From positions 3,996,501 through 4,060,500 of the forward strand of contig NZ_CP133784.1 of assembly GCF_034353875.1 (NCBI RefSeq): a stretch of DNA of 64,000 nt. The letters are read 5' to 3'. Under the pieces are notes generated by a model. The model was not told where the DNA came from and ran no database searches. It was given only the letters and a program-made list of their open reading frames with translations. Both the position numbers and the translations under genes were made by a program. Source of the DNA: Pseudomonas sp. MH9.2 (GTDB lineage Bacteria; Pseudomonadota; Gammaproteobacteria; Pseudomonadales; Pseudomonadaceae). Shown one piece after another: positions 16,229-25,957 of the stretch (positions within the stretch are counted from its first letter, which is position 1; every line of letters begins with the position of its first letter).

Positions 16229-17965
16229 ATGAATCGCAACGCCGAGTATTCTGCGGTCAATGACGCCGTACGCGGAGAGTTCTTCCGCCGCGTCTGGAAG
16301 CTGATAACGCCGTACTGGCGCAGTGAAGAAAAGGGCATGGCCTGGCTACTGCTGGTCTCCGTGATCGCGCTTTCGCTGTTCAGCGTGGCGATCTCGGTGA
16401 TGATCAACAGTTGGTACAAAGACTTTTATAACGCGCTGCAAGAGAAAGACCTGGCGGCGTTTACCCACCTGATTCTGTACTTCTGTGGCATCGCCACGGT
16501 GGCGATTCTGGGGGCGGTGTACCGTCTCTATCTGACGCAGATGCTGACCATCCGCTGGCGTCGCTGGCTGACCGAACAGCACTTCACCCAATGGCTCAGC
16601 CACAAGAACTACTACCAGTTGGAACAACACGGCTACACCGATAACCCTGACCAACGGCTGTCCGAAGACCTCAACAGTTTCACCACCAGCACCTTGAGTC
16701 TCGCGCTGGGTTTGATCCGGACCGTGGTCAGTCTGGTGTCGTTCTCGATCATTCTGTGGGGCGTGTCGGGCAGTATCGAGCTGTTCGGCATCACGATTCC
16801 CGGCTACATGTTTTGGGCCGCGCTCGTGTATGCGGTGGTTGGCAGCTGGCTGACCCACAAAATTGGGCAGCGTTTGATCAAGCTGAGCAACCAGCAAGAG
16901 CGCTACGAAGCCGATTTGCGTTTCGCCCTGGTACGGGTTCGCGAAAATGCCGAAAGCATTGCGTTCTCCAACGGTGAACCTAATGAAAACAAGCGCTTGA
17001 GCGCACGCTTCGGCATGATCTGGAGCAACTACTGGAACGTCATGAAGGTCTCCAAGCGGCTGACCTTCTTCACCGCGGGCTATTCCCAGATTGCCACCGT
17101 GTTTGCTTTCGTCGTGGCGTCACCGCGTTATTTCTCCGGCTCGATCGAGCTGGGCGGTCTGATGCAGATCAATTCTGCATTCGGCAACGTGCAAGAGAAC
17201 TTCAGTTGGTTCATCGAGGCGTACACCACACTGGCCTCGTGGCGCGCCACGTGTGACCGATTGCTGAGCTTCCGGCAGGGCATGGCTGACAATGAAGCGC
17301 GCACCTCAACCATCAAGCTGGACCGAGACGGTGATGGCCTGCATTTTGACAATCTGGCGCTGAACCTGGCTGATGGCCGTGAACTGCTGGCCGGCGCCAA
17401 CCTGAACATCGTTCGCGGTGACCGGGTCATGCTCAGCGGTCGTTCCGGCAGCGGCAAAAGTACCCTGCTGCGAGCGTTGGGTGGGTTGTGGAGCGATGGG
17501 CTGGGCAGCGTGAAGCTGCCCGCCGAGCGTTATCTGTTTTTGCCGCAGCGGCCATATTTGCCCATCGGCACACTGCGCGAAGCGTTAAGTTATCCACAGG
17601 CGCCCGAAGCGTATCCCGTCGAGCGCTTTGCTCAGGTGCTTGAAACCTGTCGCTTGATGCACCTGGTACCGCGTCTGGATGAAAGCGATCACTGGCAGCG
17701 CATGTTGTCCCCGGGCGAACAACAGCGTGTGGCTTTCTCCCGCGCGTTGCTCTATGCACCCAGCTGGCTGTACCTGGATGAAGCAACTTCAGCCATGGAC
17801 GAGGAAGACGAGGCGGTTCTGTACCAGGCGCTGATCGACGAGTTGCCGGGCGTGACCTTGCTCAGTATCGGCCATCGCAGCAGTCTCAAACGCTTCCATC
17901 GACGGCATCTGCGCATTGACGGTGGGCAACTGCGCGAGCAATCTCATCCTGAAGTGGTTGTTTGA
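16229..17965 (+). CDS. SbmA/BacA-like ABC transporter, fused permease and ATPase
   Basis: 578 residues. N-terminal membrane domain (about 30-330, with YKDFYNALQEKD and RWRRWLTEQHFTQWL) belongs to the SbmA/BacA-like family; the C-terminal ATPase has Walker A GRSGSGKST (about 404-412), the signature LSPGEQQR, Walker B WLYLDEATSAMDE and the H-loop GHR. This half-transporter layout is shared with YddA-type and peroxisomal ABCD proteins and would work as a dimer in the inner membrane. Substrate unknown; relatives move peptides, modified peptides or acyl compounds. It stands alone, so the neighbours give no clue. Confidence 0.85.
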   Translation: MNRNAEYSAVNDAVRGEFFRRVWKLITPYWRSEEKGMAWLLLVSVIALSLFSVAISVMINSWYKDFYNALQEKDLAAFTHLILYFCGIATVAILGAVYRLYLTQMLTIRWRRWLTEQHFTQWLSHKNYYQLEQHGYTDNPDQRLSEDLNSFTTSTLSLALGLIRTVVSLVSFSIILWGVSGSIELFGITIPGYMFWAALVYAVVGSWLTHKIGQRLIKLSNQQERYEADLRFALVRVRENAESIAFSNGEPNENKRLSARFGMIWSNYWNVMKVSKRLTFFTAGYSQIATVFAFVVASPRYFSGSIELGGLMQINSAFGNVQENFSWFIEAYTTLASWRATCDRLLSFRQGMADNEARTSTIKLDRDGDGLHFDNLALNLADGRELLAGANLNIVRGDRVMLSGRSGSGKSTLLRALGGLWSDGLGSVKLPAERYLFLPQRPYLPIGTLREALSYPQAPEAYPVERFAQVLETCRLMHLVPRLDESDHWQRMLSPGEQQRVAFSRALLYAPSWLYLDEATSAMDEEDEAVLYQALIDELPGVTLLSIGHRSSLKRFHRRHLRIDGGQLREQSHPEVVV

Positions 17966-18001
17966 AACCAATAACCTGAAACCGGCCGAGTAGTTACGAG
18001 T

Positions 18002-18014
18002 GTTGTCGTACAAC
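18002..18014. promoter_or_regulatory. Candidate GntR operator before the galactarate regulator
   Basis: GTTGT-CGT-ACAAC, a perfect 5-base inverted repeat that fits the GT-N3-AC core bound by FadR-type GntR proteins. It lies about 50 bases before the regulator start and shares the octamer TGTCGTAC with the site before kdgD (18940-18947, opposite strand), consistent with autoregulation. Confidence 0.6.
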
Positions 18015-18063
18015 TCGGTTGAGCTATCATGTGTCTTTAATCGCCTTGGGACAAATGTTCGAC

Positions 18064-18813
18064 ATGGATAATCAGAGTCCTGCGCCCCGCGTTCGCAGAA
18101 AGCACCGCAGCCTCGCTCAGGAATTGGTCACTGAACTGTCTGAACGGATTCGCGACGGCCAATTGAAGCGCGGAGACAAGTTGCCGACAGAGTCGGCGAT
18201 CATGCAAGAGCAGGGCGTTAGCCGGACGGTGGTGCGCGAGGCAATCTCGCGTTTGCAGGCGTCCGGGCTGGTGGAAACCCGGCATGGCATCGGCACGTTC
18301 GTGCTGGATACGCCGAGCCCGAGCGGCTTTCGAATCGATCCGGCGACCATTGTCACCTTGCGTGATGTGCTGGCGATTCTTGAGTTGCGCATCAGCCTTG
18401 AGGTGGAATCCGCAGGGTTGGCCGCGCAACGTCGCACCCCGGAGCAACTGGTCGCCATGCGTGCTGCGCTGGATGCCCTGATTGAAAGTGCGTCCCAGTC
18501 CGGTGATGCGGTGGCGTCAGATTTTCAGTTCCACCTGCAGATTGCCTTGTCCACCGGTAACCGCTACTTCGTCGACATCATGACCCATCTGGGTACCAGC
18601 ATCATTCCGCGTACCCGGATCAATTCGGCGCGTCTGGCTCATGATGACCAACAGCGCTACCTGAATCGCATGAGCCGCGAGCACGAAGAAATCTTCGAGG
18701 CCATCGCCCGACAGGACTCCGACGCTGCCCGCGCGGCCATGCGCCTGCACCTGACCAACAGCCGCGAACGCCTGCGTCATGCCCATGAACAGGCAGAACA
18801 GCAGCAGGCTTAG
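18064..18813 (+). CDS. GntR/FadR-family regulator of the galactarate operon
   Basis: 249 residues from ATG 18064 (MDNQSPAPRVRRK); an ATG nine bases earlier is an equal alternative. N-terminal winged helix-turn-helix (KLPTESAIMQEQGVSRTVVREAISRLQASGLVETRHGIGTF, about 40-80) and a C-terminal all-helical FCD ligand domain with the metal-site type residues (D-x3-H in DFQFHLQIA, later HEEIFEAI and H of MRLHL). FadR-subfamily regulators commonly repress sugar-acid operons until an intermediate binds. The gene precedes kdgD in the same direction with 188 bases between, where a matching operator overlaps the promoter. Confidence 0.85.
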   Translation: MDNQSPAPRVRRKHRSLAQELVTELSERIRDGQLKRGDKLPTESAIMQEQGVSRTVVREAISRLQASGLVETRHGIGTFVLDTPSPSGFRIDPATIVTLRDVLAILELRISLEVESAGLAAQRRTPEQLVAMRAALDALIESASQSGDAVASDFQFHLQIALSTGNRYFVDIMTHLGTSIIPRTRINSARLAHDDQQRYLNRMSREHEEIFEAIARQDSDAARAAMRLHLTNSRERLRHAHEQAEQQQA

Positions 18814-18907
18814 CAGGCAAGTCACAATTCCTAAATGTGGGTCGATGCAGTTTCCCTGACCGCTGATCGGCCCTCACGCCCCCAAATCAAATTCCCGCAA
18901 ATCCCTA

Positions 18908-18949
18908 TTGAGTGATCTTATTTTCAGTTGTACGATGACGTACGACATC
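18908..18949 (+). promoter_or_regulatory. kdgD promoter with overlapping operator
   Basis: TTGAGT (18908-18913), 17 bases, TACGAT (18931-18936) resembles a sigma-70 promoter. An inverted element TTGTACG-ATGA-CGTACGACA (18928-18947) covers the -10 box and carries TGTCGTAC, the octamer also seen before the regulator. This placement fits repression of kdgD and following genes. Confidence 0.6.
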
Positions 18950-19001
18950 AGTTTGGAGCTGATGTGCTTCCTCCACATTTGCTATCCAGGGTGTTCAAAT
19001 A

Positions 19002-19913
19002 ATGAATCCACAAGAACTGAAGTCCATCCTCTCTTCCGGCCTGTTGTCTTTCCCGGTCACCGATTTCAATGCTCAGGGCGATTTCCATCGCGCGGGCTAT
19101 ATCAAGCGTCTTGAGTGGCTGGCCCCGTACGGCGCTACTGCCTTGTTCGCCGCTGGCGGCACCGGTGAGTTCTTCTCCCTGGCGGCCAGTGAATACTCCG
19201 AAGTGATCAAGACGGCTGTAGACACCTGCGCCACCAGTGTGCCGATCCTGGCCGGTGTCGGTGGTTCTACCCGCCAAGCCATCGAATACGCTCAAGAAGC
19301 CGAGCGCCTGGGCGCTAAAGGTTTGTTGCTGTTGCCGCACTACTTGACTGAAGCCAGCCAGGACGGCGTTGCCGCCCACGTTGAAGCCGTGTGCAAGTCG
19401 GTCAACATCGGCGTGATCGTTTACAACCGTAACGTCTGCCGCCTGACCGCGCCGCTGCTGGAGCGTCTGGCTGAGACCTGCCCGAACCTGATCGGTTACA
19501 AAGACGGTTTGGGTGACATCGAACTGATGGTGTCGATCCGCCGTCGCCTGGGTGATCGTTTCAGCTACCTGGGTGGTTTGCCGACCGCCGAAGTCTACGC
19601 TGCCGCCTACAAGGCGCTGGGCGTTCCGGTCTACTCCTCGGCGGTGTTCAACTTCCTGCCGAAAATGGCGATGGACTTCTATCACGCCGTTGCCCGTGAC
19701 GACCACGCCACTGTGGGCAAGCTGATTGATGACTTCTTCCTGCCTTACCTGGACATCCGCAACCGCAAATCGGGTTACGCGGTCAGCATCGTCAAGGCGG
19801 GCGCGAAAATCGCCGGTTACGACGCCGGTCCCGTACGCACCCCACTGACCGACCTGACACCTGATGAGTTCGAAATGCTGGCTGCGCTGATGGACAAGCA
19901 GGGCGCGCAGTAA
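19002..19913 (+). CDS. kdgD: 5-dehydro-4-deoxyglucarate dehydratase
   Basis: 303 residues, dihydrodipicolinate-synthase-like TIM barrel. It removes water and CO2 from 5-keto-4-deoxyglucarate to give 2-oxoglutarate semialdehyde, the second catabolic step after galactarate or glucarate dehydration. Visible features are the start [17 protein letters not shown] typical of KdgD, the GGTGEFFSL substrate loop, the conserved Tyr (VYNRNVC) and the Schiff-base lysine in [10 protein letters not shown] (about residue 167). The next gene makes the enzyme that oxidises its product. Confidence 0.95.
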   Translation: MNPQELKSILSSGLLSFPVTDFNAQGDFHRAGYIKRLEWLAPYGATALFAAGGTGEFFSLAASEYSEVIKTAVDTCATSVPILAGVGGSTRQAIEYAQEAERLGAKGLLLLPHYLTEASQDGVAAHVEAVCKSVNIGVIVYNRNVCRLTAPLLERLAETCPNLIGYKDGLGDIELMVSIRRRLGDRFSYLGGLPTAEVYAAAYKALGVPVYSSAVFNFLPKMAMDFYHAVARDDHATVGKLIDDFFLPYLDIRNRKSGYAVSIVKAGAKIAGYDAGPVRTPLTDLTPDEFEMLAALMDKQGAQ

Positions 19914-19931
19914 AAATCGCATGAATCAAGG

Positions 19932-19955
19932 CCGCTGATCCGTCAGCGGTTTTTT
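19932..19955 (+). terminator. Intrinsic terminator/attenuator between kdgD and the dehydrogenase gene
   Basis: CCGCTGA-TCCG-TCAGCGG followed by TTTTTT: a 7-bp stem, tetraloop and U-run. It lies within the 57-base gap of an otherwise co-directional operon, so it probably tunes the ratio of kdgD to downstream transcripts. Confidence 0.8.
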
Positions 19956-19976
19956 GCCTTTTCCAGGAGAATGTCT

Positions 19977-21422
19977 GTGTCTGATTCAAAGCGTTTCGAT
20001 AACTACATTGGCGGTGAGTGGGTTGCCGGTGCGACCTACTCTTCCAACATCAACCCGTCCGATCTGTCGGACGTGATCGGTGAATACGCCCAGGCCGACG
20101 TGGCGCAGGTCAATGCCGCCATCGACGCAGCCCGCAGCGCATTCCCGGCCTGGTCGATGTCCGGTATTCAGGCGCGTAGTGACTCGCTGGACAAGGTTGG
20201 CAGCGAAATCCTCGCCCGTCGCGAAGAGCTCGGTACCTTGCTTGCCCGTGAAGAAGGCAAGACCTTGCCTGAAGCGATTGGCGAAGTGACCCGCGCCGGT
20301 AACATCTTCAAATTCTTCGCCGGTGAATGCCTGCGTATCTCCGGTGACTACATCCCGTCGGTACGGCCGGGCGTCAACGTCGAAGTGACTCGCGAAGCCC
20401 TGGGTGTGGTCGGACTGATCACCCCGTGGAACTTCCCGATTGCCATTCCGGCCTGGAAAATCGCTCCGGCGCTGGCCTACGGCAACTGTGTCGTGATCAA
20501 GCCTGCGGACCTGGTTCCGGGTTGTGCCTGGGCACTGGCTGAAATCATCTCCCGTGCAGGCTTCCCGGCGGGTGTGTTCAACCTGGTGATGGGCAGTGGG
20601 CGTGTGGTCGGTGACGTGATGGTCAAAAACCGCAAGGTCGATGGCATCAGCTTCACCGGTTCGGTCGGCGTTGGTCGCCAGATCGCAGTCGATTGCATCG
20701 CGCGTCAGGCCAAAGTGCAACTGGAAATGGGTGGCAAGAACCCACAGGTCATTCTCGATGACGCGGATCTCAAGCAAGCGGTCGAGCTGTCGGTGCAGAG
20801 TGCGTTCTACTCCACCGGCCAGCGTTGCACCGCTTCCAGCCGCTTTATCGTGACGGCTGGCATTCACGACACGTTCGTCGAAGCCATGGCCGAGCGCATG
20901 CGCTCGATCAAGGTCGGCCACGCGCTGAAATCAGGCGTCGATATCGGTCCCGTCGTGTCCAAGGCCCAGCTCGATCAAGACATGAGCTACGTCGCCATCG
21001 CGCAGGATGAAGGCGCGCGTCTGGTAACCGGCGGTGAGCGGGTCACTTGCGACACCGAAGGTTACTTCCTGGCACCGACCCTGTTCGCGGACAGCACTGC
21101 GCAAATGCGCATCAGCAGGGAGGAAGTCTTTGGTCCGGTTGCGAACATTGTTCGCGTCGCGGATTACGAAGCAGCGCTGGCCATGGCCAACGACACCGAG
21201 TTCGGTCTGTCGGCGGGCATCGCGACGACGTCGCTGAAGTACGCCAACCACTTCAAGCGTCATTCACAGGCCGGGATGGTGATGATCAACCTGCCAACGG
21301 CCGGTGTCGATTACCACGTGCCGTTCGGTGGTCGTAAGGGTTCGTCCTACGGTTCGCGTGAGCAAGGTCGCTATGCGCAAGAGTTCTATACCGTCGTAAA
21401 AACCAGCTACATCGGTTCGTAA
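19977..21422 (+). CDS. 2-oxoglutarate semialdehyde (2,5-dioxovalerate) dehydrogenase
   Basis: About 481 residues, NAD(P)-dependent aldehyde dehydrogenase family. It oxidises 2-oxoglutarate semialdehyde to 2-oxoglutarate for the TCA cycle. Motifs: GLITPWNFPIAIPAWKIAPAL (cofactor region), FTGSVGVG, LEMGGKNPQ with the catalytic Glu, and GQRCTASSR with the catalytic Cys. AGGAGA directly touches ATG 19971, so GTG 19977 (six bases further, giving VSDSKRFDNYIGGEW) is the more likely start. Placement between kdgD and the transporter defines the substrate. Confidence 0.9.
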   Translation: MSDSKRFDNYIGGEWVAGATYSSNINPSDLSDVIGEYAQADVAQVNAAIDAARSAFPAWSMSGIQARSDSLDKVGSEILARREELGTLLAREEGKTLPEAIGEVTRAGNIFKFFAGECLRISGDYIPSVRPGVNVEVTREALGVVGLITPWNFPIAIPAWKIAPALAYGNCVVIKPADLVPGCAWALAEIISRAGFPAGVFNLVMGSGRVVGDVMVKNRKVDGISFTGSVGVGRQIAVDCIARQAKVQLEMGGKNPQVILDDADLKQAVELSVQSAFYSTGQRCTASSRFIVTAGIHDTFVEAMAERMRSIKVGHALKSGVDIGPVVSKAQLDQDMSYVAIAQDEGARLVTGGERVTCDTEGYFLAPTLFADSTAQMRISREEVFGPVANIVRVADYEAALAMANDTEFGLSAGIATTSLKYANHFKRHSQAGMVMINLPTAGVDYHVPFGGRKGSSYGSREQGRYAQEFYTVVKTSYIGS

Positions 21423-21433
21423 ATAGACGATCT

Positions 21434-21468
21434 GTAGGCGCTGCCGCAGCCTTCGGCAGCGCCTACAT
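21434..21468. repeat. REP-like hairpin in the galactarate operon
   Basis: TGTAGGCGCTGCCG, 7-base loop, CGGCAGCGCCTACA: perfect 14-bp stem with the GTAG-GCTGCCG composition usual for Pseudomonas REP elements. It may block exonucleases and so separate the stability of the upstream and downstream mRNA. Confidence 0.75.
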
Positions 21469-21521
21469 GAGCAACATGTAAAAATGTTTTACCCGCACAA
21501 AAAAATAACTAGTGGGAGCAC

Positions 21522-22901
21522 ATGCACATGCAACAGACCAAGCCGACTCACGTCCGCTATTTGATTTTGCTCATGCTTTTTCTGGTGACCACGATCAACT
21601 ATGCCGATCGTGCAACCATCGCGATCGCGGGCTCCAGCCTGCAAAAAGACCTCGGCATCGACGCCGTCACCCTCGGTTATATCTTCTCTGCGTTCGGCTG
21701 GGCCTACGTGGCCGGTCAGATCCCTGGCGGCTGGCTGCTCGACCGTTTCGGTTCGAAGAGAGTCTATGCCTTGAGCATCTTCACGTGGTCGCTGTTCACC
21801 GTGCTGCAAGGCTATGTCGGTGAATTCGGTGTCTCGACCGCCATCGTTGCGCTGTTCATGCTGCGCTTCCTGGTCGGTCTGGCTGAAGCGCCATCCTTCC
21901 CCGGCAACGCCCGCATTGTGGCTGCCTGGTTCCCGACTGCTGAACGCGGCACGGCCTCGGCCATCTTCAACTCCGCGCAATACTTCGCCACCGTGCTGTT
22001 CGCGCCGCTGATGGGCTGGATCGTATACACCTACGGCTGGCAGCATGTGTTCGTGGTCATGGGCGGCGTCGGCGTGTTGTTTTCGCTGATCTGGCTGAAA
22101 GTTATCCACAGCCCGCGCAATCACCCGAAGATCAACGAAGCCGAGTTCAACCATATCGCCAACAACGGCGGCATGGTCGACATGGATCAGGACAAAGGCA
22201 AAGGCGCCAGCGGTGGTCCGAAGTGGGACTACGTACGTCAGCTGTTGACCAACCGCATGATGCTGGGCGTTTACCTGGGCCAATACTGCATCAACGGCAT
22301 CACCTACTTCTTCCTGACCTGGTTCCCGGTGTACCTGGTTCAGGAGCGCGGAATGACCATCCTCAAGGCGGGCTTCATTGCTTCGCTGCCCGCCATCTGC
22401 GGCTTTATCGGTGGGGTGTTGGGCGGGATCATTTCCGACTACCTGTTGCGTAAAGGTCACTCCCTGACCTTCGCCCGCAAGGCGCCGATCATTGGTGGTC
22501 TGCTGCTCTCGACCTCCATCGTTGCCTGTAACTACGTTGATATCGAATGGATGGTGGTCGGCTTCATGGCCCTGGCTTTCTTCGGCAAAGGCGTCGGCGC
22601 GTTGGGTTGGGCGGTGGTGTCCGACACCTCACCGAAACAGATCGCCGGTTTGAGCGGTGGCCTGTTCAACATGTTCGGCAACATCGCTTCGATCACCACC
22701 CCGATCGTGATTGGCTACATCATCAGCGCAACCGGCTCGTTCAAATGGGCCTTGGTGTACGTCGGCGCCAACGCGCTGGTAGCCGTGTTCAGCTACCTGG
22801 TGATCGTCGGCCCAATCAAACGTGTCGTCTTGACCGAGCCGCCAGCCAAGGGGCCTTTGACCGGTGACAACGCCGGCACACTTTCTCAAGCCAAATCCTG
22901 A
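21522..22901 (+). CDS. gudP: MFS galactarate/glucarate permease
   Basis: 459 residues, 12 predicted membrane segments, anion:cation symporter branch of the MFS. The start [26 protein letters not shown] and the DRFGSKRVY loop are typical of GudP/GarP-type sugar-acid transporters. It sits between the semialdehyde dehydrogenase and garD, eleven bases before the latter, so its substrate should be D-galactarate and/or D-glucarate. GGGAG precedes the ATG. Confidence 0.85.
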   Translation: MHMQQTKPTHVRYLILLMLFLVTTINYADRATIAIAGSSLQKDLGIDAVTLGYIFSAFGWAYVAGQIPGGWLLDRFGSKRVYALSIFTWSLFTVLQGYVGEFGVSTAIVALFMLRFLVGLAEAPSFPGNARIVAAWFPTAERGTASAIFNSAQYFATVLFAPLMGWIVYTYGWQHVFVVMGGVGVLFSLIWLKVIHSPRNHPKINEAEFNHIANNGGMVDMDQDKGKGASGGPKWDYVRQLLTNRMMLGVYLGQYCINGITYFFLTWFPVYLVQERGMTILKAGFIASLPAICGFIGGVLGGIISDYLLRKGHSLTFARKAPIIGGLLLSTSIVACNYVDIEWMVVGFMALAFFGKGVGALGWAVVSDTSPKQIAGLSGGLFNMFGNIASITTPIVIGYIISATGSFKWALVYVGANALVAVFSYLVIVGPIKRVVLTEPPAKGPLTGDNAGTLSQAKS

Positions 22902-22912
22902 GGAAAACCGTG

Positions 22913-24466
22913 ATGAACCTGATTCAACATGCCGATTCGCCGCGTTACATCCGCTTGCACGAACTCGACAACGTGGCGGTTGTGGTCAACGACCAAGGCG
23001 TCCCGGCCGGTACCCGGTTCGACAACGGCCTGGTGACCCTCGATAACGTGCCGCAAAGCCACAAGGTCAATCTGGTGGACATCGCCGAAGGCCAGCCGGT
23101 GATCCGTTACGGGCAAACCATCGGTTATGCCTTGCACGCGATTCCGCGCGGCAGCTGGGTCAGGGAAGATCAACTGCGTATGCCGTCCGCACCACCGCTG
23201 GACAGCCTGCCACTGTCCACTGACGTGCCGGAAAAACAGGCGCCGCTGGAAGGTTTCACGTTTGAGGGTTATCGCAACGCCGACGGCACTGTCGGTACAC
23301 GCAATATCCTTGGCATCACCACCACCGTGCAGTGCGTGACGGGTGTGCTCGATCATGCGGTCAAGCGCATCCGCGATGAGTTGTTGCCCAAGTACCCGAA
23401 CGTCGATGACGTGGTGGCGCTGACCCACAGCTATGGCTGCGGCGTGGCGATCACCGCGACCGATGCTTACATCCCGATTCGCACCGTGCGCAATCTGGCG
23501 CGCAACCCGAACCTGGGCGGGGAGGCCCTGGTGATCAGTCTGGGCTGCGAGAAATTGCAGCCGGGGCAGGTCATGCATGAAAACGACAGCTCGGTGGATC
23601 TCGATGACCCCTGGCTGTATCGCCTGCAGGACTCCAGCCACGGCTTCGTCGAAATGATCGAGGAGATCATGGCGATGGCTGAAGTGCGCCTGAAAAAGCT
23701 CGATCAGCGTCGTCGCGAAACCGTACCGGCGTCCGAGCTGATTCTGGGCATGCAGTGCGGCGGCAGCGATGCGTTCAGTGGCATCACCGCCAACCCGGCG
23801 CTGGGCTTCGCTTCGGATCTGTTGTTGCGTGCCGGGGCGACGGTGATGTTCTCCGAAGTCACCGAAGTGCGCGATGCCATTTACCTGCTGACCTCCCGGG
23901 CCGAAACCAAAGAAGTGGCGCAAGAACTGGTCCGTGAAATGGACTGGTACGACCGTTACCTCGCCAAGGGCGAAGCGGATCGCAGCGCCAACACCACGCC
24001 AGGCAACAAGAAGGGCGGGTTGTCGAACATCGTCGAGAAGTCTCTGGGCTCCATCGTCAAATCCGGCAGCAGCGCAATCAACGGCGTGCTTGGCCCTGGC
24101 GAGCGGTTCAAGCGCAAAGGACTGATCTTCTGTGCGACACCGGCCAGCGACTTTGTCTGCGGCACATTGCAACTGGCGGCCGGGATGAACCTGCATGTGT
24201 TCACCACGGGGCGCGGCACGCCCTACGGTTTGGCCATGGCGCCGGTGGTGAAAGTCTCGACTCGCACCGAGCTGGCCCAGCGCTGGCCGGACCTGATCGA
24301 CATTGATGCCGGGCGCATCGCCACAGGCCGCGCGAGCATCGAGGACCTGGGGTGGGAGTTGTTCCACTTCTATCTGGACGTTGCCAGCGGCAAGAAAAAA
24401 ACCTGCGCCGAAGCGCTGCGGCTACACAACGACATCACCTTGTTCAATCCGGCACCGATTACGTGA
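22913..24466 (+). CDS. garD: Galactarate dehydratase
   Basis: 517 residues. Dehydrates meso-galactarate to 5-keto-4-deoxyglucarate, the substrate of KdgD. It has the two-part architecture of the GarD/UxaA family: an N-terminal SAF-like domain (about 1-100, [21 protein letters not shown]) and a large iron-dependent catalytic domain ([48 protein letters not shown]). GTG at 22910 is possible, but ATG 22913 is used. It follows the permease gene after 11 bases. Confidence 0.95.
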   Translation: MNLIQHADSPRYIRLHELDNVAVVVNDQGVPAGTRFDNGLVTLDNVPQSHKVNLVDIAEGQPVIRYGQTIGYALHAIPRGSWVREDQLRMPSAPPLDSLPLSTDVPEKQAPLEGFTFEGYRNADGTVGTRNILGITTTVQCVTGVLDHAVKRIRDELLPKYPNVDDVVALTHSYGCGVAITATDAYIPIRTVRNLARNPNLGGEALVISLGCEKLQPGQVMHENDSSVDLDDPWLYRLQDSSHGFVEMIEEIMAMAEVRLKKLDQRRRETVPASELILGMQCGGSDAFSGITANPALGFASDLLLRAGATVMFSEVTEVRDAIYLLTSRAETKEVAQELVREMDWYDRYLAKGEADRSANTTPGNKKGGLSNIVEKSLGSIVKSGSSAINGVLGPGERFKRKGLIFCATPASDFVCGTLQLAAGMNLHVFTTGRGTPYGLAMAPVVKVSTRTELAQRWPDLIDIDAGRIATGRASIEDLGWELFHFYLDVASGKKKTCAEALRLHNDITLFNPAPIT

Positions 24467-24557
24467 TGTTCGTTTGCAGAGTGATCAGTAAGGCCCTGAA
24501 TAGCGATTGTTCGGGACGTATAACAACAAAAAAAAGATCCAAGAGCGGAGTAAAGCA

Positions 24558-25883
24558 ATGAAAAAGTCCAACCTGGCGCTTGCTGTAGTGACAGCAGTCG
24601 TAGCCCAGCAAGCGGGTGCAGCTGGTTTTCTCGAAGACAGCAAAGCCAATCTGAAGCTGCGCAATTTCTACATCAACCAAGATAACCGTGATGGCATCAC
24701 GGCCAAAAACAACAACTATCAGGCGGAATGGGGTCAAGGTTTCCAGCTTGATTTCACCTCGGGTTATACCCAGGGTCTTGTTGGTTTCGGCGTTGATGCA
24801 ATCGGCATGTTGGGGGTCAAACTGGACTCAAGCACCGCGAAGCACGGCAACCCGACCGGTAACAACTATGGCGGTATCGTGTTCCCGAGTGACGGCGACC
24901 ACGCGGTTGATGATTTCTCGAGCCTGGGCCTGACCGCCAAGGCCAAGATCTCCAAGACCGAACTAAAGCTGGGTACTTTGCAGCCGAAGAACCCGGTCAT
25001 CGTCACCAACGATGGTCGTCTGCTGCCGCAAACCTGGCAGGGCGGCCAGATCACGTCGGCCGATATCACTGATCTGACGCTGGTTAGCGGTCAGATCGAA
25101 CAGGTTAAAGGCCGTAACTCCAGCAACAACGAGAACCTGTCCATCGGGGGTGCGAACAACCCGATTACCGGCCGGTTCAGTAACAAATTCATGTATGCCG
25201 GTGGCGATTACAAGCTGACCAAAGACCTGACATTGCAGTACTACTACGGCAACCTGGAAGACTTTTACAAGCAACACTTTCTTGGTCTGGTCCACAACTG
25301 GTCCATCGGTCCAGGTGTACTGAAGAGCGACATCCGCTACTTCAACAGCAAGGATGACGGCGCTAACAGTCACGACCCCGCCTACTTCACCACCGGTTTC
25401 TACGGCGGCAAAGTGACCAAGGGTAAAGTCGACAACAACCTGTACAGCGGCCTGTTCCTTTACACCCTCGCGGGGCATACCTTCGGTGGCGGTTATCAGG
25501 TCAGCAACGGCGACAGCGACTTCCCTTGGCTGAACCAGGGTGACGGTTCGTCCAACGGCACCATCACCGACATGCAGATCCAGAAGTTTGGCCGTGCCGG
25601 GGAAAAAACCTGGCAAGCCCGTTACGCTTATGACTTCGCCACAGTCGGTCTGCCGGGCGCAACTGCCGGCATCGTCTACCTTAAAGGTGACGATATCGAT
25701 ACTCCGACCACCAGCGCCAGCGAGTGGGAGCGCGACCTGACCCTGGCCTATGTTGTGCCGGCAGGTACGCTGAAAGGCTTTGGTGTGATGTGGAAAAACG
25801 CCATGTGGCGCAACAACATCCCTGGGCAGAACCAGCAAGACGAAAACCGCGTGATCCTCAGCTACACCCTGGCGTTGTTCTAA
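24558..25883 (+). CDS. OprD-family porin, probably for galactarate/glucarate
   Basis: 441 residues. ATG 24558 gives a signal peptide (MKKSNLALAVVTAVVAQQAGA) and is preceded by GCGGAG; an open extension to 24507 lacks both. The mature start GFLEDSKANLKLRNFYINQDNRDG and the ending LSYTLALF with a C-terminal phenylalanine are standard for OprD barrels. Last gene of the galactarate operon, so it most likely admits sugar diacids across the outer membrane. Confidence 0.9.
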   Translation: MKKSNLALAVVTAVVAQQAGAAGFLEDSKANLKLRNFYINQDNRDGITAKNNNYQAEWGQGFQLDFTSGYTQGLVGFGVDAIGMLGVKLDSSTAKHGNPTGNNYGGIVFPSDGDHAVDDFSSLGLTAKAKISKTELKLGTLQPKNPVIVTNDGRLLPQTWQGGQITSADITDLTLVSGQIEQVKGRNSSNNENLSIGGANNPITGRFSNKFMYAGGDYKLTKDLTLQYYYGNLEDFYKQHFLGLVHNWSIGPGVLKSDIRYFNSKDDGANSHDPAYFTTGFYGGKVTKGKVDNNLYSGLFLYTLAGHTFGGGYQVSNGDSDFPWLNQGDGSSNGTITDMQIQKFGRAGEKTWQARYAYDFATVGLPGATAGIVYLKGDDIDTPTTSASEWERDLTLAYVVPAGTLKGFGVMWKNAMWRNNIPGQNQQDENRVILSYTLALF

Positions 25884-25900
25884 CGGCACTTCGACTGTGA

Positions 25901-25936
25901 GAACCCTCATCGCTGGCATGCCTGCGATGAGGGTTC
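25901..25936. terminator. Bidirectional hairpin between convergent genes
   Basis: GAACCCTCATCGC, 10-base loop, GCGATGAGGGTTC: perfect 13-bp stem midway between the porin stop and the catR stop. No long T-run on either side, but position and strength suggest a shared terminator. Confidence 0.7.
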
Positions 25937-25957
25937 AGGTGCACGCGCAAAGGCCTG

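Noticed and set aside
22886..24367. 493-codon frame antisense to garD
   Set aside because: Shadow of a strongly conserved dehydratase.
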